64,000 nucleotides of DNA from Trichostrongylus colubriformis (lineage: Eukaryota > Nematoda > Chromadorea > Rhabditida > Trichostrongylidae). Shown here piece after piece: positions 24,699 to 39,451 of the stretch. The stretch's first letter is position 1; each line of letters starts with the position of its first letter. Location of the stretch: positions 32,327,426-32,391,425 of the forward strand of contig OZ022256.1 of the NCBI GenBank assembly GCA_963978905.1. Reading direction: 5' to 3'. A program made the position numbers and the translations under genes. The notes beneath the pieces are model-generated. The model was not told the origin of the DNA and ran no database searches. It was given only the letters and a program-made list of their open reading frames with translations.

Positions 24699-26069
24699 CT
24701 CGAGCTCTTTCTCTCCTGTCAGGAGAGGTTTCCAAAATTTTTTTGACCACGATAGAAATCGAGTCGGATCTTAAAAGTACCTCATTCTTGGGTAATTAAA
24801 CCAAAGTTGATTGGGGACACCTGTGCGAAGATGAATTATGAAACATGTCCCGTTTACACTACCGGGACGGTTTCCCACATGATACTAGGGGCCCTCCACA
24901 AGATACTAGGGGCCCAATTGATACTATAGGGCATACTTTATCTCGTAGTTTCGGCATCACAGAAACCACCGAAAAACATCCACCTACCAGAAGCAAGCCC
25001 TCGGAATTTGGAGGAAAATGATAATCTTGGACTTTATTAATTCCAGTGGACGCTACAACAAAACCCTTCTGATCGAAATTGAACTTATATGAAGAGTTAT
25101 GAACGGGCCAATCGATCGATTTTCTCCGTCAAACATCGTTCTTTCAAACCATTTTCTCGAGCTTTTTCTCTCCTGTCAGGAGAGGTTTCCAAAATTTTTC
25201 TGACCACGATAGAAATCGAGTCGGATCTTAAAAGTACCTCAAGCTTGGGTAATTAAACCAAAGTTGATTGGGGACACCTGTGCGAAGATGAATTATGAAA
25301 CATTTCCCGTTTACACTACTGGGACGGTTTCCCACATGATACTAGGGGCCCTCCACAAGATACTAGGGGCCCAATTGATACTACTGGGCATACTTTATCT
25401 CGTAGTTACGGCATCACAGAAACCACCGAAAAACATCCACCTACCAGAATCAAGCCCACGGAATATGGAGGAAAATGATAATCTGGGACTTTATTAATTC
25501 CAGTGGGCGCTACAATAAAACCCTTCTGATCAAAATTGAACTTATATGAAGAGTTATGAACGGGCCAACTGATCGATTTTCTCCGTCAGACCATCGGTCT
25601 TCCAAACCATTTTCTCGAGCTTTTTCTCTCCTGTCAGGAGAGGTTTCCAAAATTTATTGACCACGATAGAAATCGAGTCGGATCTTAAAAGTACCTCAAA
25701 CTTGGGTAATTAAACCAAAGTTGATTGGGGACACCTGTGCGAAGATGAATTATGAAACATTTCCCGTTTACACTACTGGGACGGTTTCCCACATGATACT
25801 AGGGGCCCTCCACAAGATACTAGGGGCCCAATTGATACTATTGGGCATACTTTATCTCGTAGTTTCGGCATCACAAAAACTACCGAAAAACATCCACCTA
25901 CCAGAAGCAAGCCCTCGGAATTTGGAGGAAAATGATAATCTTGGACTTATTAATTCCAGTGGACGCTACAACAAAACCCTTCTGATCGAAATTGAACTTA
26001 TATGAAGAGTTATGAACGGGCCAATCGATCGATTTTCTCCGTCAAATCATTGTTCTTTCAAACCATTTT

Positions 26070-27733
26070 CTCGAGCTTCTTCTCTCCTGTCAGGAGAGGT
26101 TTCCAAAATTTTTCTGACCACGATAGAAATCGAGTCGGATCTTAAAAGTACCTCAAACTTGGATAATTAAACCAAAGCTAATTGGGGACACCTGTGCGAA
26201 GATGAAATATGAAACATTTACACTACTGGGACGGTTTCCCACATGACACTAGGGGCCCAATTGATACTATAGGGCATACTTTATCTCGTAGTTTCGGAAT
26301 CACAGAAACCACCGAAAAACATCCACCTACCAGAATCAAGCCCACGGAATATGGAGGAAAATGATAATCTGGGACTCCAGTGGGCGCTACAATAAAACCC
26401 TTCTGATCAAAATTGAACTTATATGAAGAGTTATGAACGGGCCAATCGACCGATTTTCTCCGTCAAAACATCGGTCTTCCAAACCATTTTCTCGAGCTTT
26501 TTCTCTCCTGTCAGGAGAGGTTTCCAAAATTTTTCTGACCCGAGTCGGATCTTAAAAGTACCTCAAACTTGGGTAATTAAACCAAAGCTGATTGGGGACA
26601 CCTGTGCGAAGATGAAATATGAAACATTTACACTACTGGGACGGTTTCCCACATGACACTAGGGGCCCAATTGATACTATAGGGCATACTTTATCTCGTA
26701 GTTTCGGAATCACAGAAACCACCGAAAAACATCCACCTACCAGAATCAAGCCCACGGAATATGGAGGAAAATGATAATCTGGGACTCCAGTGGGCGCTAC
26801 AATAAAACCCTTCTGATCAAAATTGAACTTATATGAAGAGTTATGAACGGGCCAATCGACCGATTTTCTCCGTCAAAACATCGGTCTTCCAAACCATTTT
26901 CTCGAGCTTTTTCTCTCCTGTCAGGAGAGGTTTCCAAAATTTTTCTGACCCGAGTCGGATCTTAAAAGTACCTCAAACTTGGGTAATTAAACCAAAGCTG
27001 ATTGGGGACACCTGTGCGAAGATGAAATATGAAACATTTACACTACTGGGACGGTTTCCCACATGACACTAGGGGCCCAATTGATACTATAGGGCATACT
27101 TTATCTCGTAGTTTCGGCATCACAGAAACCACCGAAAAACATCCACCTACCAGAATCAAGCCCACGGAATATGGAGGAAAATGATAATCTGGGACTTTAT
27201 TAATTCCAGTGGGCGCTACAATAAAACCCTTCTGATCAAAATTGAACTTATATGAAGAGTTATGAACGGGCCAATCGATCGATTTTCTCCGTCAAAACAT
27301 CGTTCTTCCAAACCATTTTCTCGAGCTTTTTCTCTCCTGTCAGGAGAGGTTTCCAAAATTTTTTTGACCCGAGTCGGATCTTAAAAGTACCTCAAACTTG
27401 GGTAATTAAACCAAAGTTGATTGGGGACACCTGTGCGAAGATGAAATATGAAACATTTACACTACTGGGACGGTTTCCCACATGACACTAGGGGCCCAAT
27501 TGATAGGGCATACTTTATCTCGTAGTTTCGGCATCACAGAAATTACCGAAAAACATCCACCTACCAGAATCAAGCCCACGGAATATGGAGGAAAATGATA
27601 ATATTGGACTTTATTAATTCCTGTGGGCGCTACAGCAAAACCCTCCTGATCAAAATTGAACTTATATGAAGAGTTATGAACGGGCCAATCGATCGATTTT
27701 CTCCGTCAGACCATCGGTCTTCCAAACCATTTT
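26070..27733. repeat. Cassette K, copy 3 (414-bp last monomer)
   Basis: Monomers at 26070, 26491, 26901, 27320 with lengths 421, 410, 419, 414. The last monomer is both A- (TTTTTTTGACCCGAG) and E-. It ends with a GCTACAGCAAAACCCTCC variant shared only with the cassettes ending near 38,900 and 63,630. Confidence 0.9.
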
Positions 27734-30700
27734 CTCGAGCTTTTTCTCTCCTGTCAGGAGAGGTTTCCAAAATTTTTTTGACCACGATAGAAATCGAGTC
27801 GGATCTTAAAAGTACCTCAATCTTGGGTAATTAAACCAAAGTTGATTGGGGACACCTGTGCGAAGATGAATTATGAAACATGTCCCGTTTACACTACCGG
27901 GACGGTTTCCCACATGATACTAGGGGCCCTCCACAAGATACTAGGGGCCCAATTGATACTATAGGGCATACTTTATCTCGTAGTTTCGGCATCACAGAAA
28001 CCACCGAAAAACATCCACCTACCAGAAGCAAGCCCTCGGAATTTGGAGGAAAATGATAATCTTGGACTTTATTAATTCCAGTGGACGCTACAACAAAACC
28101 CTTCTGATCGAAATTGAACTTATATGAAGAGTTATGAACGGGCCAATCGATCGATTTTCTCCGTCAAACATCGTTCTTTCAAACCATTTTCTCGAGCTCT
28201 TTCTCTCCTGTCAGGAGAGGTTTCCAAAATTTTTCTGACCCGAGTCGGATCTTGAAAGTACCTCGAACTTGGGTAATTAAACCAAAGTTGATTGGGGACA
28301 CCTGTGCGAAGATAAAATATGAAACATTTACACTACTGGGACGGTTTCCCACATGACACTAGGGGCCCAATTGATACTATAGGGCATACTTTATCTCGTA
28401 GTTTCGGCATCACAGAAACCACCGAAAAACATCCACCTACCAGAATCAAGCCCTCGGAATTTGGAGGAAAATGATAATCTGGGACTTTATTAATTCCAGT
28501 GGGCGCTACAATAAAACCCTTCTGATCAAAATTGAACTTATATGAAGGGTTATGAGCGGGCCAATCGATCGATTTTCTTCGTCAAAACATCGTTCTTTCA
28601 AACCATTTTCTCGAGCTTTTTCTCTCCTGTCAGGAGAGGTTTCCAAAATTTTTTTGACCACGATAGAAATCGAGTCGGATCTTAAAAGTACCTCAAACTT
28701 GGGTAATTAAACCAAAGTTGATTGGGGACACCTGTGCGAAGATAAAATATGAAACATTTACACTACTGGGACGGTTTCCCACATGACACTAGGGGCCCAA
28801 CTGATACTATAGGGCATACTTTATCTCGTAGTTTCGGCATCACAGAAACTACCGAAAAACATCCACCTACCAGAAGCAAACCCTCGGAATTTGGAGGAAA
28901 ATGATAATCTTGGACTTCATTAATTCCAGTGGACGCTACAATAAAACCCCTCCGATCAAAATTGAACTTATATGAAGAGTTATGAACGGGCCAATCGATC
29001 GATTTTTTCGTCAAAACATCGGTCTTCCAAACCATTTTCTCGAGCTTTTTCTCTCCTGTCAGGAGAGGTTTCCAAAATTTTTCTGACCCGAGTCGGATCT
29101 TGAAAGTACCTCAAACTTGGGTAATTAAACCAAAGTTGATTGGGGACACCTGTGCGAAGATAAAATATGAAACATTTACACTACTGGGACGGTTTCCCAC
29201 ATGACACTAGGGGCCCAACTGATACTATAGGGCATACTTTATCTCGTAGTTTCGGCATCACAGAAACTACCGAAAAACATCCACCTACCAGAAGCAAACC
29301 CTCGGAATTTGGAGGAAAATGATAATCTTGGACTTCATTAATTCCAGTGGACGCTACAATAAAACCCTTCCGATCAAAATTGAACTTATATGAAGAGTTA
29401 TGAACGGGCCAATCGATCGATTTTTTCGTCAAAACATCGGTCTTCCAAACCATTTTCTCGAGCTCTTTCTCTCCTGTCAGGAGAGGTTTCCAAAATTTTT
29501 TTGACCACGATAGAAATCGAGTCGGATCTTAAAAGTACCTCAATCTTGGGTAATTAAACCAAAGTTGATTGGGGACACCTGTGCGAAGATGAATTATGAA
29601 ACATGTCCCGTTTACACTACCGGGACGGTTTCCCACATGATACTAGGGGCCCTCCACAAGATACTAGGGGCCCAATTGATACTATAGGGCATACTTTATC
29701 TCGTAGTTTCGGCATCACAGAAACCACCGAAAAACATCCACCTACCAGAAGCAAACCCTCGGAATTTGGAGGAAAATGATAATCTTGGACTTCATTAATT
29801 CCAGTGGACGCTACAATAAAACCCTTCCGATCAAAATTGAACTTATATGAAGAGTTATGAACGGGCCAATCGATCGATTTTTTCGTCAAAACATCGGTCT
29901 TCCAAACCATTTTCTCGAGCTTTTTCTCTCCTGTCAGGAGAGGTTTCCAAAATTTTTTTGACCACGATAGAAATCGAGTCGGATCTTAAAAGTACCTCAA
30001 TCTTGGGTAATTAAACCAAAGTTGATTGGGGACACCTGTGCGAAGATGAATTATGAAACATGTCCCGTTTACACTACCGGGACGGTTTCCCACATGATAC
30101 TAGGGGCCCTCCACAAGATACTAGGGGCCCAATTGATACTATAGGGCATACTTTATCTCGTAGTTTCGGCATCACAGAAACCACCGAAAAACATCCACCT
30201 ACCAGAAGCAAGCCCTCGGAATTTGGAGGAAAATGATAATCTTGGACTTTATTAATTCCAGTGGACGCTACAACAAAACCCTTCTGATCGAAATTGAACT
30301 TATATGAAGAGTTATGAACGGGCCAATCGATCGATTTTCTCCGTCAAACATCGTTCTTTTAAACCATTTTCTCGAGCTTTTTCTCTCCTGTCAGGAGAGG
30401 TTTCCAAAATTTTTCTGACCACGATAGAAATCGAGTCGGATCTTAAAAGTACCTCAAGCTTGGGTAATTAAACCAAAGTTGATTGGGGACACCTGTGCGA
30501 AGATGAATTATGAAACATTTCCCGTTTACACTACTGGGACGGTTTCCCACATGATACTAGGGGCCCTCCACAAGATACTAGGGGCCCAATTGATACTATT
30601 GGGCATACTTTATCTCGTAGTTACGGCATCACAGAAACCACCGAAAAACATCCACCTACCAGAATCAAGCCCACGGAATATGGAGGAAAATGATAATCTG

Positions 30701-30828
30701 GGACTTTATTAATTCCAGTGGGCGCTACAATAAAACCCTTCTGATCAAAATTGAACTTATATGAAGAGTTATGAACGGGCCAACTGATCGATCTTCTCCG
30801 TCAGACCATCGGTCTTCCAAACCATTTT

Positions 30829-32502
30829 CTCGAGCTTTTTCTCTCCTGTCAGGAGAGGTTTCCAAAATTTTTCTGACCACGATAGAAATCGAGTCGGATC
30901 TTAAAAGTACCTCAAACTTGGATAATTAAACCAAAGCTAATTGGGGACACCTGTGCGAAGATGAAATATGAAACATTTACACTACTGGGACGGTTTCCCA
31001 CATGACACTAGGGGCCCAATTGATACTATAGGGCATACTTTATCTCGTAGTTTCGGAATCACAGAAACCACCGAAAAACATCCACCTACCAGAATCAAGC
31101 CCACGGAATATGGAGGAAAATGATAATCTGGGACTCCAGTGGGCGCTACAATAAAACCCTTCTGATCAAAATTGAACTTATATGAAGAGTTATGAACGGG
31201 CCAATCGACCGATTTTCTCCGTCAAAACATCGGTCTTCCAAACCATTTTCTCGAGCTTTTTCTCTCCTGTCAGGAGAGGTTTCCAAAATTTTTCTGACCC
31301 GAGTCGGATCTTAAAAGTACCTCAAACTTGGGTAATTAAACCAAAGCTGATTGGGGACACCTGTGCGAAGATGAAATATGAAACATTTACACTACTGGGA
31401 CGGTTTCCCACATGACACTAGGGGCCCAATTGATACTATAGGGCATACTTTATCTCGTAGTTTCGGAATCACAGAAACCACCGAAAAACATCCACCTACC
31501 AGAATCAAGCCCACGGAATATGGAGGAAAATGATAATCTGGGACTCCAGTGGGCGCTACAATAAAACCCTTCTGATCAAAATTGAACTTATATGAAGAGT
31601 TATGAACGGGCCAATCGACCGATTTTCTCCGTCAAAACATCGGTCTTCCAAACCATTTTCTCGAGCTTTTTCTCTCCTGTCAGGAGAGGTTTCCAAAATT
31701 TTTCTGACCCGAGTCGGATCTTAAAAGTACCTCAAACTTGGGTAATTAAACCAAAGCTGATTGGGGACACCTGTGCGAAGATGAAATATGAAACATTTAC
31801 ACTACTGGGACGGTTTCCCACATGACACTAGGGGCCCAATTGATACTATAGGGCATACTTTATCTCGTAGTTTCGGCATCACAGAAACCACCGAAAAACA
31901 TCCACCTACCAGAATCAAGCCCACGGAATATGGAGGAAAATGATAATCTGGGACTTTATTAATTCCAGTGGGCGCTACAATAAAACCCTTCTGATCAAAA
32001 TTGAACTTATATGAAGAGTTATGAACGGGCCAATCGATCGATTTTCTCCGTCAAAACATCGTTCTTCCAAACCATTTTCTCGAGCTTTTTCTCTCCTGTC
32101 AGGAGAGGTTTCCAAAATTTTTTTGACCACGATAGAAATCGAGTCGGATCTTAAAAGTACCTCAAACTTGGGTAATTAAACCAAAGTTGATTGGGGACAC
32201 CTGTGCGAAGATGAAATATGAAACATTTACACTACTGGGACGGTTTCCCACATGACACTAGGGGCCCAATTGATAGGGCATACTTTATCTCGTAGTTTCG
32301 GCATCACAGAAACTACCGAAAAACATCCACCTACCAGAAGCAAACCCTCGGAATTTGGAGGAAAATGATAATCTTGGACTTCATTAATTCCAGTGGACGC
32401 TACAATAAAACCCTTCCGATCAAAATTGAACTTATATGAAGAGTTATGAACGGGCCAATCGATCGATTTTTTCGTCAAAACATCGGTCTTCCAAACCATT
32501 TT
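30829..32502. repeat. Cassette K, copy 4
   Basis: Monomers at 30829, 31250, 31660, 32079 with lengths 421, 410, 419, 424; partner of copy 1 in the second 11.27-kb module. The start differs from copy 1: it is preceded by AACTGATCGATC and GTCAGACCATCGG rather than GTCAAATCATTG. Confidence 0.9.
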
Positions 32503-34292
32503 CTCGAGCTTTTTCTCTCCTGTCAGGAGAGGTTTCCAAAATTTTTCTGACCCGAGTCGGATCTTGAAAGTACCTCAAACTTGGGTAATTAAACCAAAGT
32601 TGATTGGGGACACCTGTGCGAAGATAAAATATGAAACATTTACACTACTGGGACGGTTTCCCACATGACACTAGGGGCCCAACTGATACTATAGGGCATA
32701 CTTTATCTCGTAGTTTCGGCATCACAGAAACTACCGAAAAACATCCACCTACCAGAAGCAAACCCTCGGAATTTGGAGGAAAATGATAATCTTGGACTTC
32801 ATTAATTCCAGTGGACGCTACAATAAAACCCTTCCGATCAAAATTGAACTTATATGAAGAGTTATGAACGGGCCAATCGATCGATTTTTTCGTCAAAACA
32901 TCGGTCTTCCAAACCATTTTCTCGAGCTCTTTCTCTCCTGTCAGGAGAGGTTTCCAAAATTTTTTTGACCACGATAGAAATCGAGTCGGATCTTAAAAGT
33001 ACCTCATTCTTGGGTAATTAAACCAAAGTTGATTGGGGACACCTGTGCGAAGATGAATTATGAAACATGTCCCGTTTACACTACCGGGACGGTTTCCCAC
33101 ATGATACTAGGGGCCCTCCACAAGATACTAGGGGCCCAATTGATACTATTGGGCATACTTTATCTCGTAGTTTCGGCATCACAAAAACTACCGAAAAACA
33201 TCCACCTACCAGAAGCAAACCCTCGGAATTTGGAGGAAAATGATAATCTTGGACTTTATTAATTCCTGTGGACGCTACAACAAAACCCTTCTGATCGAAA
33301 TTGAACTTATATGAAGAGTTATGAACGGGCCAATCGATCGATTTTCTCCGTCAAACATCGTTCTTTCAAACCATTTTCTCGAGCTTTTTCTCTCCTGTCA
33401 GGAGAGGTTTCCAAAATTTTTCTGACCACGATAGAAATCGAGTCGGATCTTAAAAGTACCTCAAGCTTGGGTAATTAAACCAAAGTTGATTGGGGACACC
33501 TGTGCGAAGATGAATTATGAAACATTTCCCGTTTACACTACTGGGACGGTTTCCCACATGATACTAGGGGCCCTCCACAAGATACTAGGGGCCCAATTGA
33601 TACTACTGGGCATACTTTATCTCGTAGTTACGGCATCACAGAAACCACCGAAAAACATCCACCTACCAGAATCAAGCCCACGGAATATGGAGGAAAATGA
33701 TAATCTGGGACTTTATTAATTCCAGTGGGCGCTACAATAAAACCCTTCTGATCAAAATTGAACTTATATGAAGAGTTATGAACGGGCCAACTGATCGATT
33801 TTCTCCGTCAGACCATCGGTCTTCCAAACCATTTTCTCGAGCTTTTTCTCTCCTGTCAGGAGAGGTTTCCAAAATTTTTTTGACCACGATAGAAATCGAG
33901 TCGGATCTTAAAAGTACCTCATTCTTGGGTAATTAAACCAAAGTTGATTGGGGACACCTGTGCGAAGATGAATTATGAAACATGTCCCGTTTACACTACC
34001 GGGACGGTTTCCCACATGATACTAGGGGCCCTCCACAAGATACTAGGGGCCCAATTGATACTATTGGGCATACTTTATCTCGTAGTTTCGGCATCACAAA
34101 AACTACCGAAAAACATCCACCTACCAGAAGCAAGCCCTCGGAATTTGGAGGAAAATGATAATCTTGGACTTATTAATTCCAGTGGACGCTACAACAAAAC
34201 CCTTCTGATCGAAATTGAACTTATATGAAGAGTTATGAACGGGCCAATCGATCGATTTTCTCCGTCAAATCATTGTTCTTTCAAACCATTTT

Positions 34293-35966
34293 CTCGAGCT
34301 TCTTCTCTCCTGTCAGGAGAGGTTTCCAAAATTTTTCTGACCACGATAGAAATCGAGTCGGATCTTAAAAGTACCTCAAACTTGGATAATTAAACCAAAG
34401 CTAATTGGGGACACCTGTGCGAAGATGAAATATGAAACATTTACACTACTGGGACGGTTTCCCACATGACACTAGGGGCCCAATTGATACTATAGGGCAT
34501 ACTTTATCTCGTAGTTTCGGAATCACAGAAACCACCGAAAAACATCCACCTACCAGAATCAAGCCCACGGAATATGGAGGAAAATGATAATCTGGGACTC
34601 CAGTGGGCGCTACAATAAAACCCTTCTGATCAAAATTGAACTTATATGAAGAGTTATGAACGGGCCAATCGACCGATTTTCTCCGTCAAAACATCGGTCT
34701 TCCAAACCATTTTCTCGAGCTTTTTCTCTCCTGTCAGGAGAGGTTTCCAAAATTTTTCTGACCCGAGTCGGATCTTAAAAGTACCTCAAACTTGGGTAAT
34801 TAAACCAAAGCTGATTGGGGACACCTGTGCGAAGATGAAATATGAAACATTTACACTACTGGGACGGTTTCCCACATGACACTAGGGGCCCAATTGATAC
34901 TATAGGGCATACTTTATCTCGTAGTTTCGGAATCACAGAAACCACCGAAAAACATCCACCTACCAGAATCAAGCCCACGGAATATGGAGGAAAATGATAA
35001 TCTGGGACTCCAGTGGGCGCTACAATAAAACCCTTCTGATCAAAATTGAACTTATATGAAGAGTTATGAACGGGCCAATCGACCGATTTTCTCCGTCAAA
35101 ACATCGGTCTTCCAAACCATTTTCTCGAGCTTTTTCTCTCCTGTCAGGAGAGGTTTCCAAAATTTTTCTGACCCGAGTCGGATCTTAAAAGTACCTCAAA
35201 CTTGGGTAATTAAACCAAAGCTGATTGGGGACACCTGTGCGAAGATGAAATATGAAACATTTACACTACTGGGACGGTTTCCCACATGACACTAGGGGCC
35301 CAATTGATACTATAGGGCATACTTTATCTCGTAGTTTCGGCATCACAGAAACCACCGAAAAACATCCACCTACCAGAATCAAGCCCACGGAATATGGAGG
35401 AAAATGATAATCTGGGACTTTATTAATTCCAGTGGGCGCTACAATAAAACCCTTCTGATCAAAATTGAACTTATATGAAGAGTTATGAACGGGCCAATCG
35501 ATCGATTTTCTCCGTCAAAACATCGTTCTTCCAAACCATTTTCTCGAGCTTTTTCTCTCCTGTCAGGAGAGGTTTCCAAAATTTTTTTGACCACGATAGA
35601 AATCGAGTCGGATCTTAAAAGTACCTCAAACTTGGGTAATTAAACCAAAGTTGATTGGGGACACCTGTGCGAAGATGAAATATGAAACATTTACACTACT
35701 GGGACGGTTTCCCACATGACACTAGGGGCCCAATTGATAGGGCATACTTTATCTCGTAGTTTCGGCATCACAGAAATTACCGAAAAACATCCACCTACCA
35801 GAATCAAGCCCACGGAATATGGAGGAAAATGATAATATTGGACTTTATTAATTCCTGTGGACGCTACAATAAAACCCTTCCGATCAAAATTGAACTTATA
35901 TGAAGAGTTATGAACGGGCCAATCGATCGATTTTTTCGTCAAAACATCGGTCTTCCAAACCATTTT
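34293..35966. repeat. Cassette K, copy 5
   Basis: Monomers at 34293, 34714, 35124, 35543 with lengths 421, 410, 419, 424; partner of copy 2 at an offset of 11,268 bp, including the AGAAATTACCG variant. Confidence 0.9.
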
Positions 35967-37337
35967 CTCGAGCTCTTTCTCTCCTGTCAGGAGAGGTTTC
36001 CAAAATTTTTTTGACCACGATAGAAATCGAGTCGGATCTTAAAAGTACCTCATTCTTGGGTAATTAAACCAAAGTTGATTGGGGACACCTGTGCGAAGAT
36101 GAATTATGAAACATGTCCCGTTTACACTACCGGGACGGTTTCCCACATGATACTAGGGGCCCTCCACAAGATACTAGGGGCCCAATTGATACTATAGGGC
36201 ATACTTTATCTCGTAGTTTCGGCATCACAGAAACCACCGAAAAACATCCACCTACCAGAAGCAAGCCCTCGGAATTTGGAGGAAAATGATAATCTTGGAC
36301 TTTATTAATTCCAGTGGACGCTACAACAAAACCCTTCTGATCGAAATTGAACTTATATGAAGAGTTATGAACGGGCCAATCGATCGATTTTCTCCGTCAA
36401 ACATCGTTCTTTCAAACCATTTTCTCGAGCTTTTTCTCTCCTGTCAGGAGAGGTTTCCAAAATTTTTCTGACCACGATAGAAATCGAGTCGGATCTTAAA
36501 AGTACCTCAAGCTTGGGTAATTAAACCAAAGTTGATTGGGGACACCTGTGCGAAGATGAATTATGAAACATTTCCCGTTTACACTACTGGGACGGTTTCC
36601 CACATGATACTAGGGGCCCTCCACAAGATACTAGGGGCCCAATTGATACTACTGGGCATACTTTATCTCGTAGTTACGGCATCACAGAAACCACCGAAAA
36701 ACATCCACCTACCAGAATCAAGCCCACGGAATATGGAGGAAAATGATAATCTGGGACTTTATTAATTCCAGTGGGCGCTACAATAAAACCCTTCTGATCA
36801 AAATTGAACTTATATGAAGAGTTATGAACGGGCCAACTGATCGATTTTCTCCGTCAGACCATCGGTCTTCCAAACCATTTTCTCGAGCTTTTTCTCTCCT
36901 GTCAGGAGAGGTTTCCAAAATTTATTGACCACGATAGAAATCGAGTCGGATCTTAAAAGTACCTCAAACTTGGGTAATTAAACCAAAGTTGATTGGGGAC
37001 ACCTGTGCGAAGATGAATTATGAAACATTTCCCGTTTACACTACTGGGACGGTTTCCCACATGATACTAGGGGCCCTCCACAAGATACTAGGGGCCCAAT
37101 TGATACTATTGGGCATACTTTATCTCGTAGTTTCGGCATCACAAAAACTACCGAAAAACATCCACCTACCAGAAGCAAGCCCTCGGAATTTGGAGGAAAA
37201 TGATAATCTTGGACTTATTAATTCCAGTGGACGCTACAACAAAACCCTTCTGATCGAAATTGAACTTATATGAAGAGTTATGAACGGGCCAATCGATCGA
37301 TTTTCTCCGTCAAATCATTGTTCTTTCAAACCATTTT

Positions 37338-39001
37338 CTCGAGCTTCTTCTCTCCTGTCAGGAGAGGTTTCCAAAATTTTTCTGACCACGATAGAAATCG
37401 AGTCGGATCTTAAAAGTACCTCAAACTTGGATAATTAAACCAAAGCTAATTGGGGACACCTGTGCGAAGATGAAATATGAAACATTTACACTACTGGGAC
37501 GGTTTCCCACATGACACTAGGGGCCCAATTGATACTATAGGGCATACTTTATCTCGTAGTTTCGGAATCACAGAAACCACCGAAAAACATCCACCTACCA
37601 GAATCAAGCCCACGGAATATGGAGGAAAATGATAATCTGGGACTCCAGTGGGCGCTACAATAAAACCCTTCTGATCAAAATTGAACTTATATGAAGAGTT
37701 ATGAACGGGCCAATCGACCGATTTTCTCCGTCAAAACATCGGTCTTCCAAACCATTTTCTCGAGCTTTTTCTCTCCTGTCAGGAGAGGTTTCCAAAATTT
37801 TTCTGACCCGAGTCGGATCTTAAAAGTACCTCAAACTTGGGTAATTAAACCAAAGCTGATTGGGGACACCTGTGCGAAGATGAAATATGAAACATTTACA
37901 CTACTGGGACGGTTTCCCACATGACACTAGGGGCCCAATTGATACTATAGGGCATACTTTATCTCGTAGTTTCGGAATCACAGAAACCACCGAAAAACAT
38001 CCACCTACCAGAATCAAGCCCACGGAATATGGAGGAAAATGATAATCTGGGACTCCAGTGGGCGCTACAATAAAACCCTTCTGATCAAAATTGAACTTAT
38101 ATGAAGAGTTATGAACGGGCCAATCGACCGATTTTCTCCGTCAAAACATCGGTCTTCCAAACCATTTTCTCGAGCTTTTTCTCTCCTGTCAGGAGAGGTT
38201 TCCAAAATTTTTCTGACCCGAGTCGGATCTTAAAAGTACCTCAAACTTGGGTAATTAAACCAAAGCTGATTGGGGACACCTGTGCGAAGATGAAATATGA
38301 AACATTTACACTACTGGGACGGTTTCCCACATGACACTAGGGGCCCAATTGATACTATAGGGCATACTTTATCTCGTAGTTTCGGCATCACAGAAACCAC
38401 CGAAAAACATCCACCTACCAGAATCAAGCCCACGGAATATGGAGGAAAATGATAATCTGGGACTTTATTAATTCCAGTGGGCGCTACAATAAAACCCTTC
38501 TGATCAAAATTGAACTTATATGAAGAGTTATGAACGGGCCAATCGATCGATTTTCTCCGTCAAAACATCGTTCTTCCAAACCATTTTCTCGAGCTTTTTC
38601 TCTCCTGTCAGGAGAGGTTTCCAAAATTTTTTTGACCCGAGTCGGATCTTAAAAGTACCTCAAACTTGGGTAATTAAACCAAAGTTGATTGGGGACACCT
38701 GTGCGAAGATGAAATATGAAACATTTACACTACTGGGACGGTTTCCCACATGACACTAGGGGCCCAATTGATAGGGCATACTTTATCTCGTAGTTTCGGC
38801 ATCACAGAAATTACCGAAAAACATCCACCTACCAGAATCAAGCCCACGGAATATGGAGGAAAATGATAATATTGGACTTTATTAATTCCTGTGGGCGCTA
38901 CAGCAAAACCCTCCTGATCAAAATTGAACTTATATGAAGAGTTATGAACGGGCCAATCGATCGATTTTCTCCGTCAGACCATCGGTCTTCCAAACCATTT
39001 T
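37338..39001. repeat. Cassette K, copy 6 (414-bp last monomer)
   Basis: Monomers at 37338, 37759, 38169, 38588 with lengths 421, 410, 419, 414; partner of copy 3, including the A-E- last monomer and the GCTACAGCAAAACCC end. Confidence 0.9.
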
Positions 39002-39451
39002 CTCGAGCTTTTTCTCTCCTGTCAGGAGAGGTTTCCAAAATTTTTCTGACCACGATAGAAATCGAGTCGGATCTTAAAAGTACCTCAAACTTGGGTAATT
39101 AAACCAAAGCTGATTGGCGATACCTGTGCGAAGATGAATTATGAAACATTTACACTACTGGGACGGTTTCCCTCATGATACTAGGGGCCCTCCACAAGAT
39201 ACTAGGGCCCCAATTGATACTATAGGGCATACTTTATCTCGTAGTTTCGGCATCACAGAAACCACCGAAAATCATCCACCTACCAGAATCAAGCCCACGG
39301 AATATGGAGGAAAATGATAATCTGGGACTTTATTAATTCCAGTGGGCGCTACAATAAAACCCTTCCGATCAAAATTGAACTTATATGAAGAGTTATGAAC
39401 GGGCCAATCGATCGGTTTTTTCGTCAAAACATCGGTCTTCCAAACCATTTT
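39002..39451. repeat. Single 450-bp monomer, A+B-C+ combination
   Basis: Block A is present (ACGATAGAAATCGAG), block B is absent (ACATTTACACTACTGG) and the 21-bp duplication is present. It sits exactly at the right end of the second 11.27-kb module, so it probably formed by crossover between an A+B+ left part (GATTGGCGATACC) and a B-C+ right part. Confidence 0.8.

Larger units (their letters stand above)
16467..27733. repeat. 11.27-kb module, copy 1 (26 monomers)
   Basis: Monomer starts 16467, 16924, 17343, 17772, 18190, 18647, 19104, 19561, 19982, 20392, 20811, 21235, 21653, 22110, 22568, 23025, 23446, 23856, 24275, 24699, 25156, 25614, 26070, 26491, 26901, 27320. Each has a partner 11,267-11,268 bp to the right, with identical length in 25 of 26 cases. 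The true junction lies slightly left of the CTCGAG, near 16450, where the flanking TCGTCAAAACATCGG switches. Rare shared marks such as GTTCTTTTAAACC (about 19087 and 30354) support one ancestral unit. Confidence 0.93.
27734..39001. repeat. 11.27-kb module, copy 2 (26 monomers)
   Basis: Monomer starts 27734, 28191, 28610, 29039, 29457, 29914, 30371, 30829, 31250, 31660, 32079, 32503, 32921, 33378, 33836, 34293, 34714, 35124, 35543, 35967, 36424, 36882, 37338, 37759, 38169, 38588. It directly abuts copy 1, so this is a tandem duplication. The right end is about 38,990-39,050: past that point the sequence switches to CTGACCACG, CCTCAAACTTGG and GATTGGCGATACC. It differs from copy 1 mainly in two patches (around 30,700-30,830 and 33,600-33,790). 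Confidence 0.93.
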
